Source: Neurospora tetrasperma FGSC 2508
Taxonomy: Eukaryota; Ascomycota; Sordariomycetes; Sordariales; Sordariaceae
DNA length: 64,000 nt
Direction of reading: 5' to 3'
Assembly: GCF_000213175.1 (NCBI RefSeq)
Contig: NW_009799102.1
Location: forward strand, 838,509-902,508
Numbering within the stretch: the stretch's first letter is position 1; every line of letters begins with the position of its first letter. The notes below the pieces were generated by a model. It worked only from the letters and a program-made list of their open reading frames with translations. It was not told the origin of the DNA and did no database searches. This document shows, one piece after another, positions 30,389 to 45,407 of this stretch. Position numbers and translations under genes: made by a program.

Positions 30389-32826
30389 TTTGCCGGTTCC
30401 TGAAGCGGTCGATGGTGGTTAGCTTTGCTGTCGGTCGTTGTCCGTCGTCGACTTCGAAGGGTGGTTGTGGGTGTTGCGAAAGAGGCACGCCAGCGTGCCC
30501 CTAATCACGAAACTACTAACTTTCTCCTCGTCGGGCGGTTGATGGGGATGGGGATTGGCAAAAATACAAATGTACTCACCTCGTCGTGGATCGTTGACGG
30601 TGCGGTTACGAGGTTGTGATGGCGGTGCTGGCGGCGGTCTCAAAGTCGATTTTGGAAAATGTGGGTGTGGAAATTTCGCGGACTCTTTCGGCCACAAGTT
30701 TTGGCGGCACCGAAGGGACCCATAGCCCTAGGCGCTTTTCTACACTATGTACATATCACAAGTACCCTCGTACCTCTGCACGAGCCACCATGCCAAGACA
30801 CTGACGTCCCTCTCGAATCAAAGTGGGGTTTCCTTCGCCTTGCAGCTGAGTGTCAGCCCGGCCCAGGCTTCCAGCTCGAATTGCAACCTGCCGGTCGAAG
30901 CCTTGTTGGAGCGGACACTGCAGTGGATAATGTCCCCGCCAGCTTCTGCCCCAGCCGTCCGCTGAAGTGCCCGCTTTGGCTTCGTTAGAGCCTCCAACAA
31001 CGTGGGGCCGACTGCTGCCTCTTGCTTGCGACGACGTAAGAAACCGGCTCAAGGTGGGGCTGAAGGGACAAGCGGAAAATTCCAGATACGTACCACGAGC
31101 AACCGCAACACTGCTAGCACATTAGTGAGATACACCAGAAGGTCTATGTAAGTGTACAGTACGAGGTGCTCGTAGTATCACGTCTTTTGTGTTTGCATGT
31201 CATACTAAATCTTCCACTTCGGAAGAGAGCATAAGCTTTGGACGAGCTTTCAATAGTAGAGGTACGCACGCGAGTTCCAAGTCGGTCGAGAGTCAACGAC
31301 GTTCAGAGCCTTGCCCCACTATAATAGACCACGCTGATGGATGATGTATGTATTTCTACACCTTCGACTACCTGAGTGAGCCCTTTCATATAGCACATGC
31401 CCATGATAGAGCGTTATGACATTTGTTGTGAAATTAGAACAGAACCGCTATGGAATATGGTTTGTAACTATTCACCTTTGCTGTCATGAGGCTTCACATC
31501 GATTGTCCATAGTGCGTACATTACCGTGACAATACCTAGACGTGCGCCATTGTACGACGCAGCAATCCAAGCTCTCCAAGCTTTGTCCAGCTGGTACCTG
31601 CCTAGGTACCTTACCTTGTCCCGATAACACAAGACGACGACAATGTGGTGACCAACAGTTGCCGTCATGTTCCTCCAGTTTTTCTCGGGCCAACGAGGGG
31701 GCTGTCAAACAAAGTGGAAGTTAAGTGTAGGTAGTGACTTTGTTGAAATATCGATAGAGTAAAAAGGAACTTTGTCACGGTGGCTTTCTATCTTTTTCAT
31801 TGTTACAGTATGTACGGTACGCGCGGAAGCATAGAGGTAAGTAGGTACTTACGGCGCCAACCCTGGACCCATCACCAGAGAAAGTTCCCGACTGGACAAG
31901 GACTTCGCTGCCCGTGACTGCAGCACTCTCGTCACTGGTTTTCAACCGGATCTTCATCGAAACTTTGCAACTTGCAGGTGCCTTGCCCAACCTCAACAAC
32001 ACCTTCCCCGACCATCACCCACCTCCACGATCACCACTCAGAGACTGACTCCCTCAATACAATTTCCCACCGTTCGCCTTTCCCTGTCTGTGTGAACGTC
32101 GCGAAAAACCAAAAGTTGGAGCATCTTTGCTGCACTGCAGTGGTAGAGGTAGGCACGACGACGAGCAAACGACGGACCGCGGCATTGTTGTAGTGATTGC
32201 CCTGCAAGTGGGACGTGCTTCTTGAGTGAGGTTGAAGTTCTGTTCTCGCCCCGCACCCGCCGCCGCAGGCTTGCCAGCCAGTTAGTTGCCTTCCAACCAA
32301 ACTTCTCAGGACAGTTCGTTCGGGTTGAAGCTCCCATCTCTCGCAATACTTTAACAAGAATAACAACAACAACAACCCGCTCGCTCGCCCAACCCAAAGC
32401 ATCACGACGACGACGGCTGTTTAATACCCCCACCAACATCCGTCTCTCACGCACCACCGGCATTGCGGCTTCTGCAAGATCGGAACACCAAAGGACGACC
32501 TGCACTCGTCTTTTAGAGTTCTCCAACCAGGTACGTAATCGGTGCCAATCAACGCCTACCACCACCACCACCACCACCACCAACATCATTATCATCACCC
32601 CCCACTTCCCGCTTCTCCCTCTGTTTTTCCACTGCCTACGTCTTGACTGACATCTCCCGATTTAGTTGTCGCTCGCTTCCCGAAACCGTTTTTCTGTTCG
32701 ATACCGAGCCGCGCAGCCTGCCTTGCTTTCTCATCGCAAGCTGCCGTTCATCAACGGGGACGTGTTGGTAGTGGAGGGGGAGATTTCACCTTTCGTTTAG
32801 TCTAGCGGCCCGGCCGCGTCGCAGTC
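30389..32826. promoter_or_regulatory. shared upstream region of eS8 and the HECT ligase gene
   Basis: The two genes diverge from this 2.4 kb. The left part has the eS8 leader intron (30400-30579). The right part has a leader intron of the HECT gene at 32531-32665 (GTACGT donor, CTGAC branch, TTTAG acceptor) and a CCACCA-rich leader piece near 32560-32585. No protein gene is supported in between; open frames up to 186 codons on the minus strand at 32038-32598 translate simple repeats. Confidence 0.5.
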
Positions 32827-35800
32827 ATGGGGAAGATTACCAAGACCATGCAACAAAAGCACAGGGACACTCTGGTAAGTTGCTGCCCGCTTCCATCATG
32901 CCTTATCCGTCTGTCTGCTAACTAACTCTTCTGTCGCAGTCTCCTTGGCTGAAAGAGTTTGTCGACACAGCCTCGAGTGCACCTCTGCCTCTCATCTTGC
33001 AACGACTCGACGAGTTCCCACGGAGGTGGATGTTCCCGCGCGGTGACCTATACCACTGGATCCCACTGCTCAACCGTTTCGACAACATTCTAGAATCAAT
33101 ATGTGCCACATACGAGCTATCCAAGGGCCCCCAAACACGCGACTTTGGACGTGATGTCCTCCTCAATAACGGCGGACCCTCACTCGAATACCGCGACGAG
33201 CCTTGGACCGCGGAGCGTCTGGCCGAGGCCGGATACAAGGAGGATGGAGATTGCCAGCTTCTCGTCGCTATACTCAAGTTTACCCGCATGTTGCTCGAGC
33301 ACTGCGGTAACCGAAGCATCTACGCGAGCAGCCACCACATTGACCGTCTTCTCAACAGCCCATATCTTGAAGTTCAAGCCGCCGCCCTTGAGGTTGGCTT
33401 GGAGCTGGCCCAGAGGTATAATGCGTCCGTCAAGCGCATGCCCTCGCCTCCTCGTTCAGTAAACCCAACCTTGTTAGCCAACCACTACAACATCGACCTC
33501 GAAAAGGTGCAACTGCTTGCACGGCCATTCGTCAGGACACCCATCGTCAAGTCCCTAGAAGCATCCTCGGCTGCCCCGGCCATCTCCGCTGGCTCGACTG
33601 CCAAGGCCAAGGACAAGGAAAAGGAAAAAGAAAAGGCTACTGGCCCCAAGAATGTTGCGTCCATGTATGCCAACGACCTCAAGGCCCTTGCTTCGAGCCA
33701 ACCCGATGAAGAAGACTTGTGGAAGAGCTGGGGTGACCTTAAGATGTCGTATTATCCCGACACAACCAATGGCGAGCCTAGCGCGCGTGATTCCAAGGAC
33801 GCTCAACCTGTGGAGCCTCGCACCACCTCGTCACCTGCTGCCCCAACGCCGCTCCGCCGTAGCTCGACAATGAACGTGTCTCAATCGTCCCGTACTCAGC
33901 GTGTCGGAAGTTCGGAAGAAGGTTCGCCTCTCAAGCCGTCGGGAGCAGCTACGGATGACCGCGATGGGCCCAAAGTGGTGGAGATCCCACGGTCTGTCAT
34001 CGAGTCGAAACGCATCTATGATCTATATGAGATGTGTCCGCCCGACATGCCAAGCACCATGAAATTCGAGTTTACTAGCCGCTTGAGAACATGCAAGGCG
34101 TTATTAGGAACCAACAGAGAGCGTCAGCTGGCCTTGGCCGTTCGCCTGCTGGCCATTACCAACCTTGCCTACATCCTACCCGAGGCCGTCTTTGTTGACA
34201 AAGTTCTCAAGTACGACAAGGACGAACCGAGGAAATTTCAGCTTGTCTACCAGCTGGCCGAACTCATTGCCCCTTCCCCGGACGGAAACCCTAGCGAGGT
34301 CCCAAAGTGGCTCCAGAGCATCACGCTGGCTCTGCTTGAGGCCATCTCTCACCAACAAGAAAAGCACTCGGATGTCCTGGCGGCTTTAAATGTAAATGTC
34401 AACCATGGCATTCTCCTCTACGTCATCAGAATAGCAGTGGCGGAAATGAAAGAGGACGCCCCTGTTGATGATCAAGAAGAGCTGGATGCAGACAATTGGC
34501 GAGGCAACCTGTTCGGGTTGACCCTTCAGATAGCCATGGCTACGCGTATCGGCCAGGAGATGATGACTGCTGGGCTCATGGACTGTCTCGTCGAGATTCT
34601 TAACCTTCGGACGGCAGTTGCCAGTCGCCATTATAGCATGGTACTCGCTTTTCTGGACAGTCTGACGTATGCGTATCAAACTGCTTTCTCACAGCTAAAC
34701 ACTGCCGGCGGTCTGGATGCTATCACGAACCTCATAGTCCACACCGTTGGGGAGTCCAAGACTCTCACGGAAGCTGGCCTTGGAACAAAACCCGAACTTC
34801 ACGCTTCCCTTGTGGATTATAGCATTCCATTCTACCATCAGCAGACGCTCAAGTGGCTCCTAAAGTTTATTCACCATGTCATGGCCAATACCTACTCCTT
34901 CGATGGTACCAACACTGAGCGCTTATTGAGGAACCTGGTCGACAACTCGTCTTTGCTTGGTAGCCTCTGCACGATTGCGCGCCAGAACCGCTTCTTTGGC
35001 ACGGTCGTGTGGTCAAATGCTACAACCCTCCTGAGCGATTTCATTAACAACGACCCTACGAGTTTTGCAGCGATCTCGGAGTCTGGGTGGATTCAAGCCT
35101 TCCTGGAATCTGTTACCAATCGGCCGGTGTCCATACCTGCTGAGCAACCATCGCTGGAACCCAGCCAATCCAGAGCAAATGACCGCAGCGAAGGGAATGA
35201 CGCCGATGACGACAGTGAAGATGATGGTAGTGCGCATGAGGCCGCTCCCGACTCGGACGGTCAGGCCGCTACTCAACCCCATCCACCAACTCAAGAAATG
35301 CTCGAGGCACCTCGAGATTTTCCTCCCGCCCACGGCATCCTACCGTCCTCTGAATCCATGAATATCATTCCCACGGTACTGAACTCAATTTCACTCAATA
35401 ACCGCGGCATGAAAATGGTTCTCTCGTCTGGTGCCATTCAGAGCTACATGGAGATATTCGAAAGCGCTACTCATGTTCAGTGCATGGCGCACGATCCTGA
35501 ACTGGCTAGTACCATCGGTAGTAGTCTTGATGAACTCTCCCGTCATCACCCGGCGCTACGGCCTGCCATCGCTAATGCTATCATCGACATGATTGCGAGG
35601 GTCACGCACCTGGTCAAGACCATGGATGCCACTAAAGCATGCGGTGCAAGGCTTGAGGCACCTGAATCGTCTGCTGGCCCGGTTGCTGAACCAGCCAAGG
35701 CTACTGAGGTAAAGGGTAAAGGCAAAGAAAAGGCCACAGACGACACGGATGTGGAGATGGCGGAAGCGAGCTCTTCATCAACTGGCAACAACAAGCCCGC

Positions 35801-38800
35801 ACAAGCTCCATCTGTCCCTTATATTCAAGTCCTCTCTACGTTCCTTCAGCCGATTATCAGCAACTCTCATCTTAAGGGTGCCCTCATTTCTGCTGGTGTG
35901 ATTGAGATTTTATTGGACCTCGCCGAATCTCCCAGCCTTCCCTACGATTTTGGCGAGACTCCAGCCTGCCGCATGCTGGTCGCGGCCATCTCGCAGCTCA
36001 TTGAGTCCGCTCAGATTGTCGGGCTACCTTCTTTACTATTCAGGATGGAGAACACTGTCAAGGTTCTCAAGCCGCGGATTAATCCCACAACTACGGAGCC
36101 TTTCTTTGCACCTTTCCTCACTTCGAATTCATCTGTGCCTCCCGTACAAGATGAGGAATCAGCGAGCGAGAAGCGCATCCCGGATGTTTCGAGCGGAACA
36201 GAGACGGTGAAGGCTTTGCTCAACATACAGACCATGATTAAGATTCTGTATCATTGTTTCCCGTTCTCCAACCGAAGCCAGATGGTCAGCATGCCAGCCG
36301 TCAACGTTTATGACTATTACATCCGTTTGATCCAAAGTCTTGGACCATTGTTGCGCGGCGTGTTGAAGGAAGAGGCAGCTGTCAATGGTGCCGTTCCACA
36401 CCATTGGACACTAAAGAACAAGCCGTACCAAACCAGTTCTTTGGGCTCTCGCACCGATGTGCAGGACCTACTGACAGACTCAGCCACTCAAGATTCTTCG
36501 GCTAGCGGTAAGAAGTTAACGCCTGAAGAGCAGTCGACTGCTGAATACAAGAACTTCCAGACCCTACGGGTTCTTCTTCATTCCTTTATGCCTTCTATCT
36601 TCCCATTCTTCCAGACTATCGGCAAGGCGCTGTTGCCTAGACGCAACAACAACGACCCGTACATCCGTTCACGTCACCTGGCAATTGCAGAGGCGTCGGC
36701 AGAGACCTTGATTCAGCAACTGCAGCAGTCAAAAGCAGAGTTGACGGTCAGAGACATCCACAACTGGATCATCATGATCCACACGTTCGGTGAAATGGTT
36801 GTTGATACGAATCACCGTACTGCCAGCGGAGGGGCTTTCCTTATCCTCCCCGTGATCACCGCCTTTAAGGAGCTTGGGGGTTTCGAGGCACTGAACGTTA
36901 TGCTCAAACGGTTGGCCGACATGGTGTCGACCGGGGCCACCGAGGGTCAGGAAGCCACCAAGGCGAAGCTGTCAATGATTGGCATGAAGAAGGTCCTCGA
37001 CATCTACTGCTTCATCATTAGTGGCAAGAACCTCTCGGATTCCATGGCCCAGATTGCCTTGGCACCCAAGCCCACGGAACGAACCACCCGGGAGTTTTCG
37101 CACCAACTTGTTGTTGAGTTGCGAATGTCGATATTACCGGTTGTTCGAGAAATTTGGGCTTCCAACATCATTGAAAAGTCAACAAGCACGGTGGTGAGCA
37201 AGATTATTGACATCATCAAGACTATCGCAGCCGGCGATCTGGAGTCAAATGCGCAGTCGAGATCCGACAAGGAATCGTTACCCCATCTTTTCAAGAACCG
37301 CGAGTCCGTTCCCTTCAAATGGATCTCACGCAAGGATGCAGAAGCACTCGCAACCGAGCAGGGCGTAGACGTCGATCTAGCGTTGGAGGCACTTTATCGT
37401 GCTAATGGTAAAGAGAGTGACACCAAGGAGTACATCAAATACCAGAAGGCACACCTAGTTCGTAACCGCAACCCTGTGCCGGCTGAGGACGCTTTCAAGG
37501 AAGTGCCATCTCCCAACCTTTCGTCATCGGCAGGGATGTCTCTCAGTAACTTGTTGAACACTCCTACTTTCCCGGTGAGCGACCTGCTGGGTGCAGAGCC
37601 TATGGCTTTGGATCCGGTGCCCAACCAGCCGCTCGGAGAAGCTAGTGGTGAAACAGCCCTCGGACACGCCACAGAGTCGTCAGAAGACGGCTCTGATGAA
37701 AGCCAGCCTGGCACGAGCCGTGAAACCAACGTTGGGGCCTCTACGACGGCACCACAACAACTGCCTGTACTTCCGTCACAGCAACCAGCCACCGAATCGC
37801 AATCTAACACTCCACGTATTACCAGGGAAGATCTGGCCGAGGAGAGGGCAAAACTCTACGATACCCTGATTGATCGCTCTCTTGAAGTCATAAGCTCTCA
37901 TCCTGAGGCCGTGTTTGAGGTTGCGGATCTCATCCAGAACACCATTCTGAAGACCGACAATGAAGACAGGAGAGTGGAAGTGGGCGAGATCTTGGCCAAT
38001 GCGCTCATGTCATTTGCCTCTGACGACGCGGATGAGTTGAAGGAGAATGGCAGTAGCATTGCTGCTTACGCCCACCTTTTGGCGCTTCTTCTCCAACAGA
38101 CTGCTTTCATGCGGACTACCGTGGACATGTTGAGAGATTACGTGGGTGATTACCTTGGCTTCCTAAAGCTGCCGCCGGCAAGCTCCAACGACAACCTTCC
38201 TCCATGGATTCCCTATATTCTCCTCATCTTCGAGATCATGCTTTTCAAAGACGCGCAGCCCCCTGATATCAAATGGAAACAGCCCGTGAAGGAGGATGAT
38301 CCAGTTGAGGAGCCGGTCATCGAGGTGAAAGAGCCCAACTTCTCGGCCGAGCACCGCTCGTCTCTCTTGACTACTCTGTTGGACTTCCTCCCTCGCATTG
38401 GCAAGGAAGAGTCATTGGCCGTTTCGGTGTTGAGGATCCTCGTTGTGCTGACCAGAGATCACGCGGTAGCCAAGATTGTTGGGGAGAAGAAGAACCTGCA
38501 ACGGCTGTTTGTTATGGCAAAGCAGTTGTGCGGTGCCGGTTCTACGCGTCTCAAGCAGACCCATATCTCAGAACACATCCGCCAGATCCTTCGACACATC
38601 ATTGAAGACGAAGAGACCCTTCGGCAGATTTTTGAGACGGATATTAGGCACCTCATGACTTCGAGGCAGAGGCCCAGCACAGCCCCGGGCCTTGAACCAC
38701 AGGCATACCTGCGCACTCAAGCGCATTTGGCTCTGCGGTCGCCCAAGACCTTCGTCGAGGTTAGCACGGAGCTGCTCAAGCTTAACCGGGCCGTTTCGCA

Positions 38801-41800
38801 CTTGGGAGACGGAACGCTGCGCTCCACGCCATTTTTGGTTCTCAAGGAGCGCCCTGCAGATGCTAGTGTCTCGCCGAAAGAGAGCTCAGTCGAACCTGCA
38901 GTGCAAGCGACAGAGGATCTCACTATCAGTGACGTCAAGCCCTCAACCGAGGTGACGGACAAGGAGATGCCCGATGCCCCCAAGAACTCCGCTCAAGACC
39001 TCAAGCGCCCGATTCTCGAACATCCCGACGGTGTTGTTCACTTCTTGTTGACCGAGCTGCTCAACTATAAAGATGTTGACGAGAGGGAGAACGTTCCTGC
39101 GCCTCCCGCAGCCGCCTCCAAGCCAGAATCTGATGCCACTCCTGCGAATGAGGCTACTCCTTCTCCTTCCGGCGACGAGCAGAATTCGGAGTCGAAGGAG
39201 AAAGAGAAGAAGCTGGCAAAGTCCCCGTTCAAGGCCGAGGATCACCCTATTTTCATCTATCGTTGCTTCTTGCTTGACTGTCTTGCCGAGCTGTTGCAGA
39301 GCTACAATCGTGCCAAGGTTGAGTTTATCAACTTTAAGCGCTCCGCTCCCGTTCAGGCGAACGCTCCGGTCAAGCCTCGATCCAGTGTGCTAAACTACAT
39401 TCTCAACGATCTTCTTTGCTTCAGCCCCGCAAGCGGAGTACCCGAGTCGATAGCCATGAAAAAGAAGGCGGCAACGGCAGTGCCAGCGCGCGCTGTTCTG
39501 GTTGCCCTTGTTTCCAAGACCGGCGAGAAGCCTCAGAACCGTACCCATGAGCCATTTGAGTATGACGATGAGCCGGACTTGCTCTTTATCCGCCGATTCG
39601 TCCTGGATACCATACTTCGGGCTTACAAGGATGCTTCTGTCTCCGGCGAGCCGGCTGATATTCGGTACGGAAAGATGAACGCTCTTGCAGAGCTGATGGC
39701 CCAAATGATTGGCGAAGGAGACAAGGATTCGCGCCCCAACAACCCGCGCGGTACAGATCCGTCAATTGGACGGTCCCAAGCTCAGCTGAAGCGACTCATG
39801 TATGAGAAGGGTTACCTCACGTCCCTAACGGCGTCCATTGCCGACATTGACCTCACATTCCCGCACAACAGGGCTCCGCTCAAGCCCATCCTTGCGGTCA
39901 TCAAAACACTCTCAAAGACTGCAGTCTCGATGAGTCAATTGGGGCTCATCCCTGCTTCGGGTACAGCTGGTACCGACCAAGCCGAGGACGAATTCCTGTC
40001 CGATGGGTCGTCCGTCTCGGAAGATCTCACCGATGATCGCGAGGAGACGCCCGATCTTTATCGCAACTCCACATTGGGCATGCTTGAACCCGGACGTGAT
40101 GATGAGTTCTCCGACGAAGATGAGGATGACGATGAAGACATGTACGACGATGAACAGTATGACGACGAGCTTGACTATGGCGACGACATGTCACAAGACA
40201 ACGAAGATAACCCTAGTGACGAAGAAGACGACCTCGGCGAGATGGGCGAAATGGGAGGAATGCCCGGTCAACCTGGCGTTGTCGAGGTCCTTATGGGTGA
40301 GAACGACGACGAAGAGGACAACGATGACATGGATGACATGGATGAGGATGATGAGATGGACGAAGATGACGAGCAGGAACTAAGTGATGAGGATGAGGAC
40401 GAGGAAGTCGGCTCCGAAGACATGGATGACTTGGAGGACGATATCCACATTGTCGATGAAGAAGGCAATGCTATTGATGACGACGGTGCGTCGTGGGATG
40501 ATGGCACCGACGAGGATGAAGAGGATGAGGAAGAGCTTGACTACGAAGCTGAGGCTCAGAATATGCAGGAGGCTCAACTTCACAACCGTCGGACCTTCCC
40601 TGAGATCATGCGAGCTGCCATGGAAAACGCTGGCGATGATCTGGATGCTGAGCCAATTCGCGACTTTGACGGGCACTACATCGACGATGATGAAGATGGC
40701 GAAGAAGACGGTAAGTTCCCAAGATCCTTGGGAAGAGTGAGCAAGATGGCTAACTCCAATAGATGATGAAGATGAAGGGGAAGACGACATGGATGATGAC
40801 ATGTACTTCGACGGCGATGGTCTTCGTAAGTATTTAGAACGAATTCCTTTACCAGACCTGGTAGCTGACATGAGAAGCAGACGATGACTTGCTTGCGCCC
40901 AACATGCCATCAGGGCTTGGCTGGGACATTGCCATCGAACCCAACCATCGACATCGGCCGTCCCGGAGCCCTTGGCCCAACAGTCCTTTCGTGGTCGGAA
41001 GACACCGTGACGCGATTGGTAAGTTCCTTAAATCCAAGGATATCATCTGCTTGTTCAGAGTGCTAACGATTTATCAGACTTCCAAAACTTCTTCCGCCGC
41101 CCTGCCCATCTCAGCAGACATCTGCCCCCTCCGGCCGACGTCATGTCTGGAACAAATCCCCTGTTGCTTCCTCAGTCTCGTCGTGAGGTTCCTCGTCATG
41201 CACACAGCCAGCTGGTTCGTCTGGGGATCACTCCGAATATGATTGGAGGCCTAGGAATGGGTATGGGGGTGGAGCCGTTGGCCTTCATCAGTGATCTCGT
41301 CCAACATCTACCCGACGTACGTCTCAGCGCTGGAGGAGGACCCTTGGCCTTGCATTTCACAGCAGACGGACCAGGCGGGATTATCCGCGAACTCAACGCC
41401 ATCCCAATTCCTCCCCCGCACTCCCGCGAGTCACGCCCTACTGAAGCTCGGCGCGATACCTATCAGGAACCTCATCAAGCCGTCCAATTCTCACCGGAAT
41501 CTACACATGAGAGGTGGCAACAAGAAGTCAAAATGATCTTTGGCTTCGGCTACCAGGACAAAGCTCAGAAGCTCGCACCTCTCATTGTTTCCAAGCTCAC
41601 GCCGGCAGCAATCCAGGCTGAGAAGGAGGAGAAAGCTCGTAAAGCGGAGGCAGATCGCAAAGCAGAGGAAGAGAGGAAGAAGCGACAGGAAGAGGAGCGC
41701 AAGAAGAGAGAGGCCAAAGAAGCGGAAGAGAAGGCTGCGCGTGAGAAGAAGGAAGCAGAGGAGCGTGAGCGCCTTGAGCGCGAACGAGCCGAAGCTGCCG

Positions 41801-44800
41801 CACAGGCCGCTGCCCAAGCCGCCGCAGATCAAGAGGCAAATGCTGTGTCTCAAGAGGCGCACCCTATGGAGGGCGTTGAGACCCAAGGCGCGGGCGAAAA
41901 TGCCGAGCAGCAGGCCGAAGATGAACGTCCTCGTGTCTACTACACTCTCCGTAACCAGCAGATCGATATTACTGAGCTGGGCATCGACGCCGAGTATCTT
42001 GAAGCCCTTCCTGAAGAGTTCAGGGACGAGGTGATCGCTCAGGCGATCAGCACCCGGAGATCCCAGGCGCGAGAGCAGGTTTCTCAAGAGGGCGAAAACA
42101 CTGAGGTCTTCCAAGAGTTCCTTGAAGCACTCCCGGAGGAGCTTCGTAACGAGATCCTCCACCAGGAGCAGCACGAACAGCGGCGTCGGGAACGGCAAAA
42201 CGCAGCAGGCGGCCAAGACCTTGGTCCAGCTGACATGGATCCTGCAAGCATCCTGTTGACTTTCCCCCCTGGACTTCGACAGCAGGTCCTACTCGACCAG
42301 GGCGAAGATATCATGGAGCACCTTGGCCCAGAGTTGGCCGCAGAAGCCCGCACTCTTGTGGCGCGTCATCGCCAACTCCACGCCCAACAAGGTGGCCAAG
42401 CTGCCTCTCGCTCCAGAGATGCTCAGCGCCCTACCGAAGCAGGTGCTGGAGCTGTCCAAAAGATCCAGAAGCGCACTGTGGTCCAGATGTTGGACAAGCA
42501 GGGAATTGCGACTCTTCTTCGCCTTATGTTCGTGTCCCAGCAAGGCGCAATCCGCTCCAGTCTCTTCAGCATCTTCGCCAACCTGTGTGAAAACCGCCAG
42601 AACCGGCTCGATGTCATATCCTCTTTGCTACAAATTCTACAAGATGGATGCGCGAACATGGATGCCGTTGAGCGTAGCTTTGCCCAGATTTCCCACAAGG
42701 CCAAACAACTAAAGGAGAAGGACGCTAAGACGCCTCACCCCTTGAAGCGAAGTCTCACAGGCGGCACTAACAACAACGGTCAATTTCCTGCTAGCTCGGA
42801 GGTGTCGCCGCTGTTGATTGTTCAGCAATGCCTTGACCTTCTGGTAGAGCTTTCCAAGCTCAACCCGCATATACCATCTGTGTTCTTGACTGAGCATGAG
42901 ACGGTGGCATCCACCCTCAAGCGAAGCCTGAGCCGCAAGGGTAAGGGCAAGGATGTCAATGGCAAGGCTCAGAAGTTCGCCATCAACTCCCTGTTGACTC
43001 TTCTGGATCGCAGTCTCGTTATGGAGAGCTCCGCAGTCATGCAGGTGCTAGCCGATCTCCTTAACAAAGTCACCATCCCACTCCAAGCCATCGAGCGGAG
43101 GCGGAAGGAGGCTGAAGAGCAAGCGAAAAAGAAGAAGGAAGCCGAAGAAAAGGCTGCGGCTGAACGTGAAGCGGCCAACGCCCCCGAAGAGCAAGCCTCG
43201 ACCTCGACTGAGCAAACCTCCGCCCAGCAGGAGGCGACCCAACAGCCTTCTGAGTCTACTCCAGCAGCTGCTTCTGGTCAACAGCCAGCGCAGCAAGACC
43301 AAGAGAACAAGGAGCTAGAAGCACCCAAGGAAAAGGCTGATGAGAAGGATGTTCAGTCCGATGAGAAGAAGATCCGTCAGCTCACGCCGCCGACAATCCC
43401 TGAGCACAATCTCAAGCTTGTGATCAATATCTTCGTGGCGCGTGAATGCAGCTCCAAGACATTCCAGAACACCATCTCCACGATCAAGAATCTTTCCAAC
43501 ATCCCTGGCGCGAAGAAGGTATTTGGAGATGAGCTGGTCCGCCAAGCTAGGGTCTTGAGCGAGAACATTCTCTCAGATCTTGACAACTTGCTTCCTCACA
43601 TCCTGAAGGCTGAGTCCGGCACCCAAATCCAGGGCGTTGCTCTTGCCAAGTTTTCGCCAGGCGCCTCGGAGCAGAACAAGCTCCTACGTGTTCTGACAGC
43701 ACTCGATCACTTGTTTGATAGCAAGAGCAAGAAGCAGGATAAGCCTGCCGAAGGAGAGAACACTAAGGAGGACCTCCTAGGTTCTCTCTACTGGAACCCG
43801 ACATTCGGCAAAATGTGGGATAAGCTAAGCGCTTGCTTGAGCGCAATAAGGCAGCGCGACAACATGCTCAACGTGGCCACAATTCTCTTGCCGCTCATCG
43901 AGTCGTTGATGGTGGTTTGCAAGAATACGACACTCTCAGATGCTTCGGCGGTGTCGAACGCAAACTCGCAGAAGGAGATGCTTCTCACCAGCCCGCCTCC
44001 AGAGGACCGCATTGCCGGCCTGTTCTTTACCTTCACCGAGGAGCACCGCCGTATCCTCAACGAGTTGGTACGACACAATCCCAAGCTCATGTCGGGCACC
44101 TTCTCGCTGCTGGTCAAGAATCCGAAGGTCCTGGAATTCGACAACAAGCGCAACTACTTCAACCGTAGCGTGCATTCCAAGTATCAACAGACAAGGCACT
44201 CTTTCCCTCCATTGCAACTCCAAGTGCGCCGTGAGCACGTCTTCCATGATTCGTTCCGGTCTTTGTACTATAAGAAGGCCGATGAGTTGAAGTTTGGAAA
44301 GCTCAATATCCGTTTCCAGGGAGAGGAAGGCGTCGATGCTGGTGGTGTCACGCGCGAATGGTTCCAGGTGCTCTCCAGGCAAATGTTCGACCCCAACTAC
44401 GTCCTTTTCGTTCCGGTGTCTTCGGACCGCACAACCTTCCACCCCAACAAGTTGAGTCCGATCAACGACGAGCATCTTCCTTTCTTCAAGTTCATTGGCA
44501 GAATCATTGGCAAGGCCCTGTACGAGGGTCGTCTGCTTGAATGCTACTTCAGCCGTGCGGTCTACAAGCGCATCCTCGGCAAGCCCGTCTCGGTCAAGGA
44601 CATGGAGTCGTTTGATCCAGACTACTACAAATCACTTGTCTGGATGCTCGAGAACGATATCACCGACATCATCACCGAGACCTTCTCGGTCGAGGACGAC
44701 GTGTTTGGCGAAGTCAAGGTTGTCGATCTGATTGAGAACGGCCGCAACATCCCTGTCACGGAGGAGAACAAGCATGAGTATGTCCGTCTGATCGTCGAGC

Positions 44801-45407
44801 ACAAGCTCATCACCTCGGTCAAGGATCAAATGAAGGCATTCCTTACTGGTAAGTACAACTCCTTTGAAATGACAGATTGTAGTTCCATGATTAACAAATG
44901 AACAACAGGCTTCCACGAGATCATCCCTGAAGAGCTTATCGCCATCTTCAACGAACAAGAGCTCGAACTTCTCATTTCTGGTCTGCCTGATATCGACATC
45001 GACGACTGGAAGGCGAACACCGAGTACCACAACTACTCTGCCGGCGCCCCTCAGATCCAGTGGTTCTGGCGCGCTGTCCGGTCCTTCGACAAGGAGGAAC
45101 TCGCCAAGCTTCTTCAATTCGTCACGGGCACATCCAAGGTGCCTCTGAACGGCTTCAAGGAATTGGAGGGCATGAATGGTGTCAGCCGATTCAACATTCA
45201 TCGTGACTATGGCAGCAAGGATCGTCTTCCTAGCTCTCATACATGCTTCAACCGTAAGTCTTCCTTTTCCGCTCCACTAAGCATGGTATCATTGGCTAAC
45301 AGATAATTGCAGAACTTGATCTTCCCGAATACGAAAACTACGAGACTCTAAGGAGCCAGCTGCTCAAGGCTATTACCGCGGGTAGCGATTACTTTGGCTT
45401 TGCGTAA
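32827..45407 (+). CDS. tom1: giant HECT-type E3 ubiquitin ligase (Tom1/HUWE1 family)
   Basis: Seven exons: 32827-32874, 32940-40710, 40763-40825, 40881-41018, 41078-44848, 44909-45253, 45313-45407. The product is 4076 residues, normal for fungal Tom1/Ptr1. The N-terminal third matches the DUF908/DUF913 arm ([17 protein letters not shown]...[14 protein letters not shown]). A UBA-like block lies near [19 protein letters not shown], and a very acidic Asp/Glu tract near residues 2370-2600. Then come an Arg/Glu/Lys coiled stretch and UBM/DUF4414-like repeats ([26 protein letters not shown]). The C-terminal HECT domain begins near [17 protein letters not shown]. The catalytic Cys is about C4043 in [16 protein letters not shown], 33 residues from the FGFA end. 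It transfers ubiquitin to substrates; in yeast Tom1 acts on excess histones, unassembled ribosomal proteins and mRNA export factors. All introns are 52-65 nt and carry canonical ends. Confidence 0.97.

Noticed and set aside
32038-32598. 186-codon minus-strand frame upstream of the HECT gene
   Set aside because: It translates CCA/CAA repeats and overlaps the leader intron of the HECT gene; no conserved motif.
40268-40910. Ser-rich and other antisense frames opposite the acidic tract of the HECT gene
   Set aside because: They are reverse translations of GAT/GAC/GAG repeats in a firmly identified gene.
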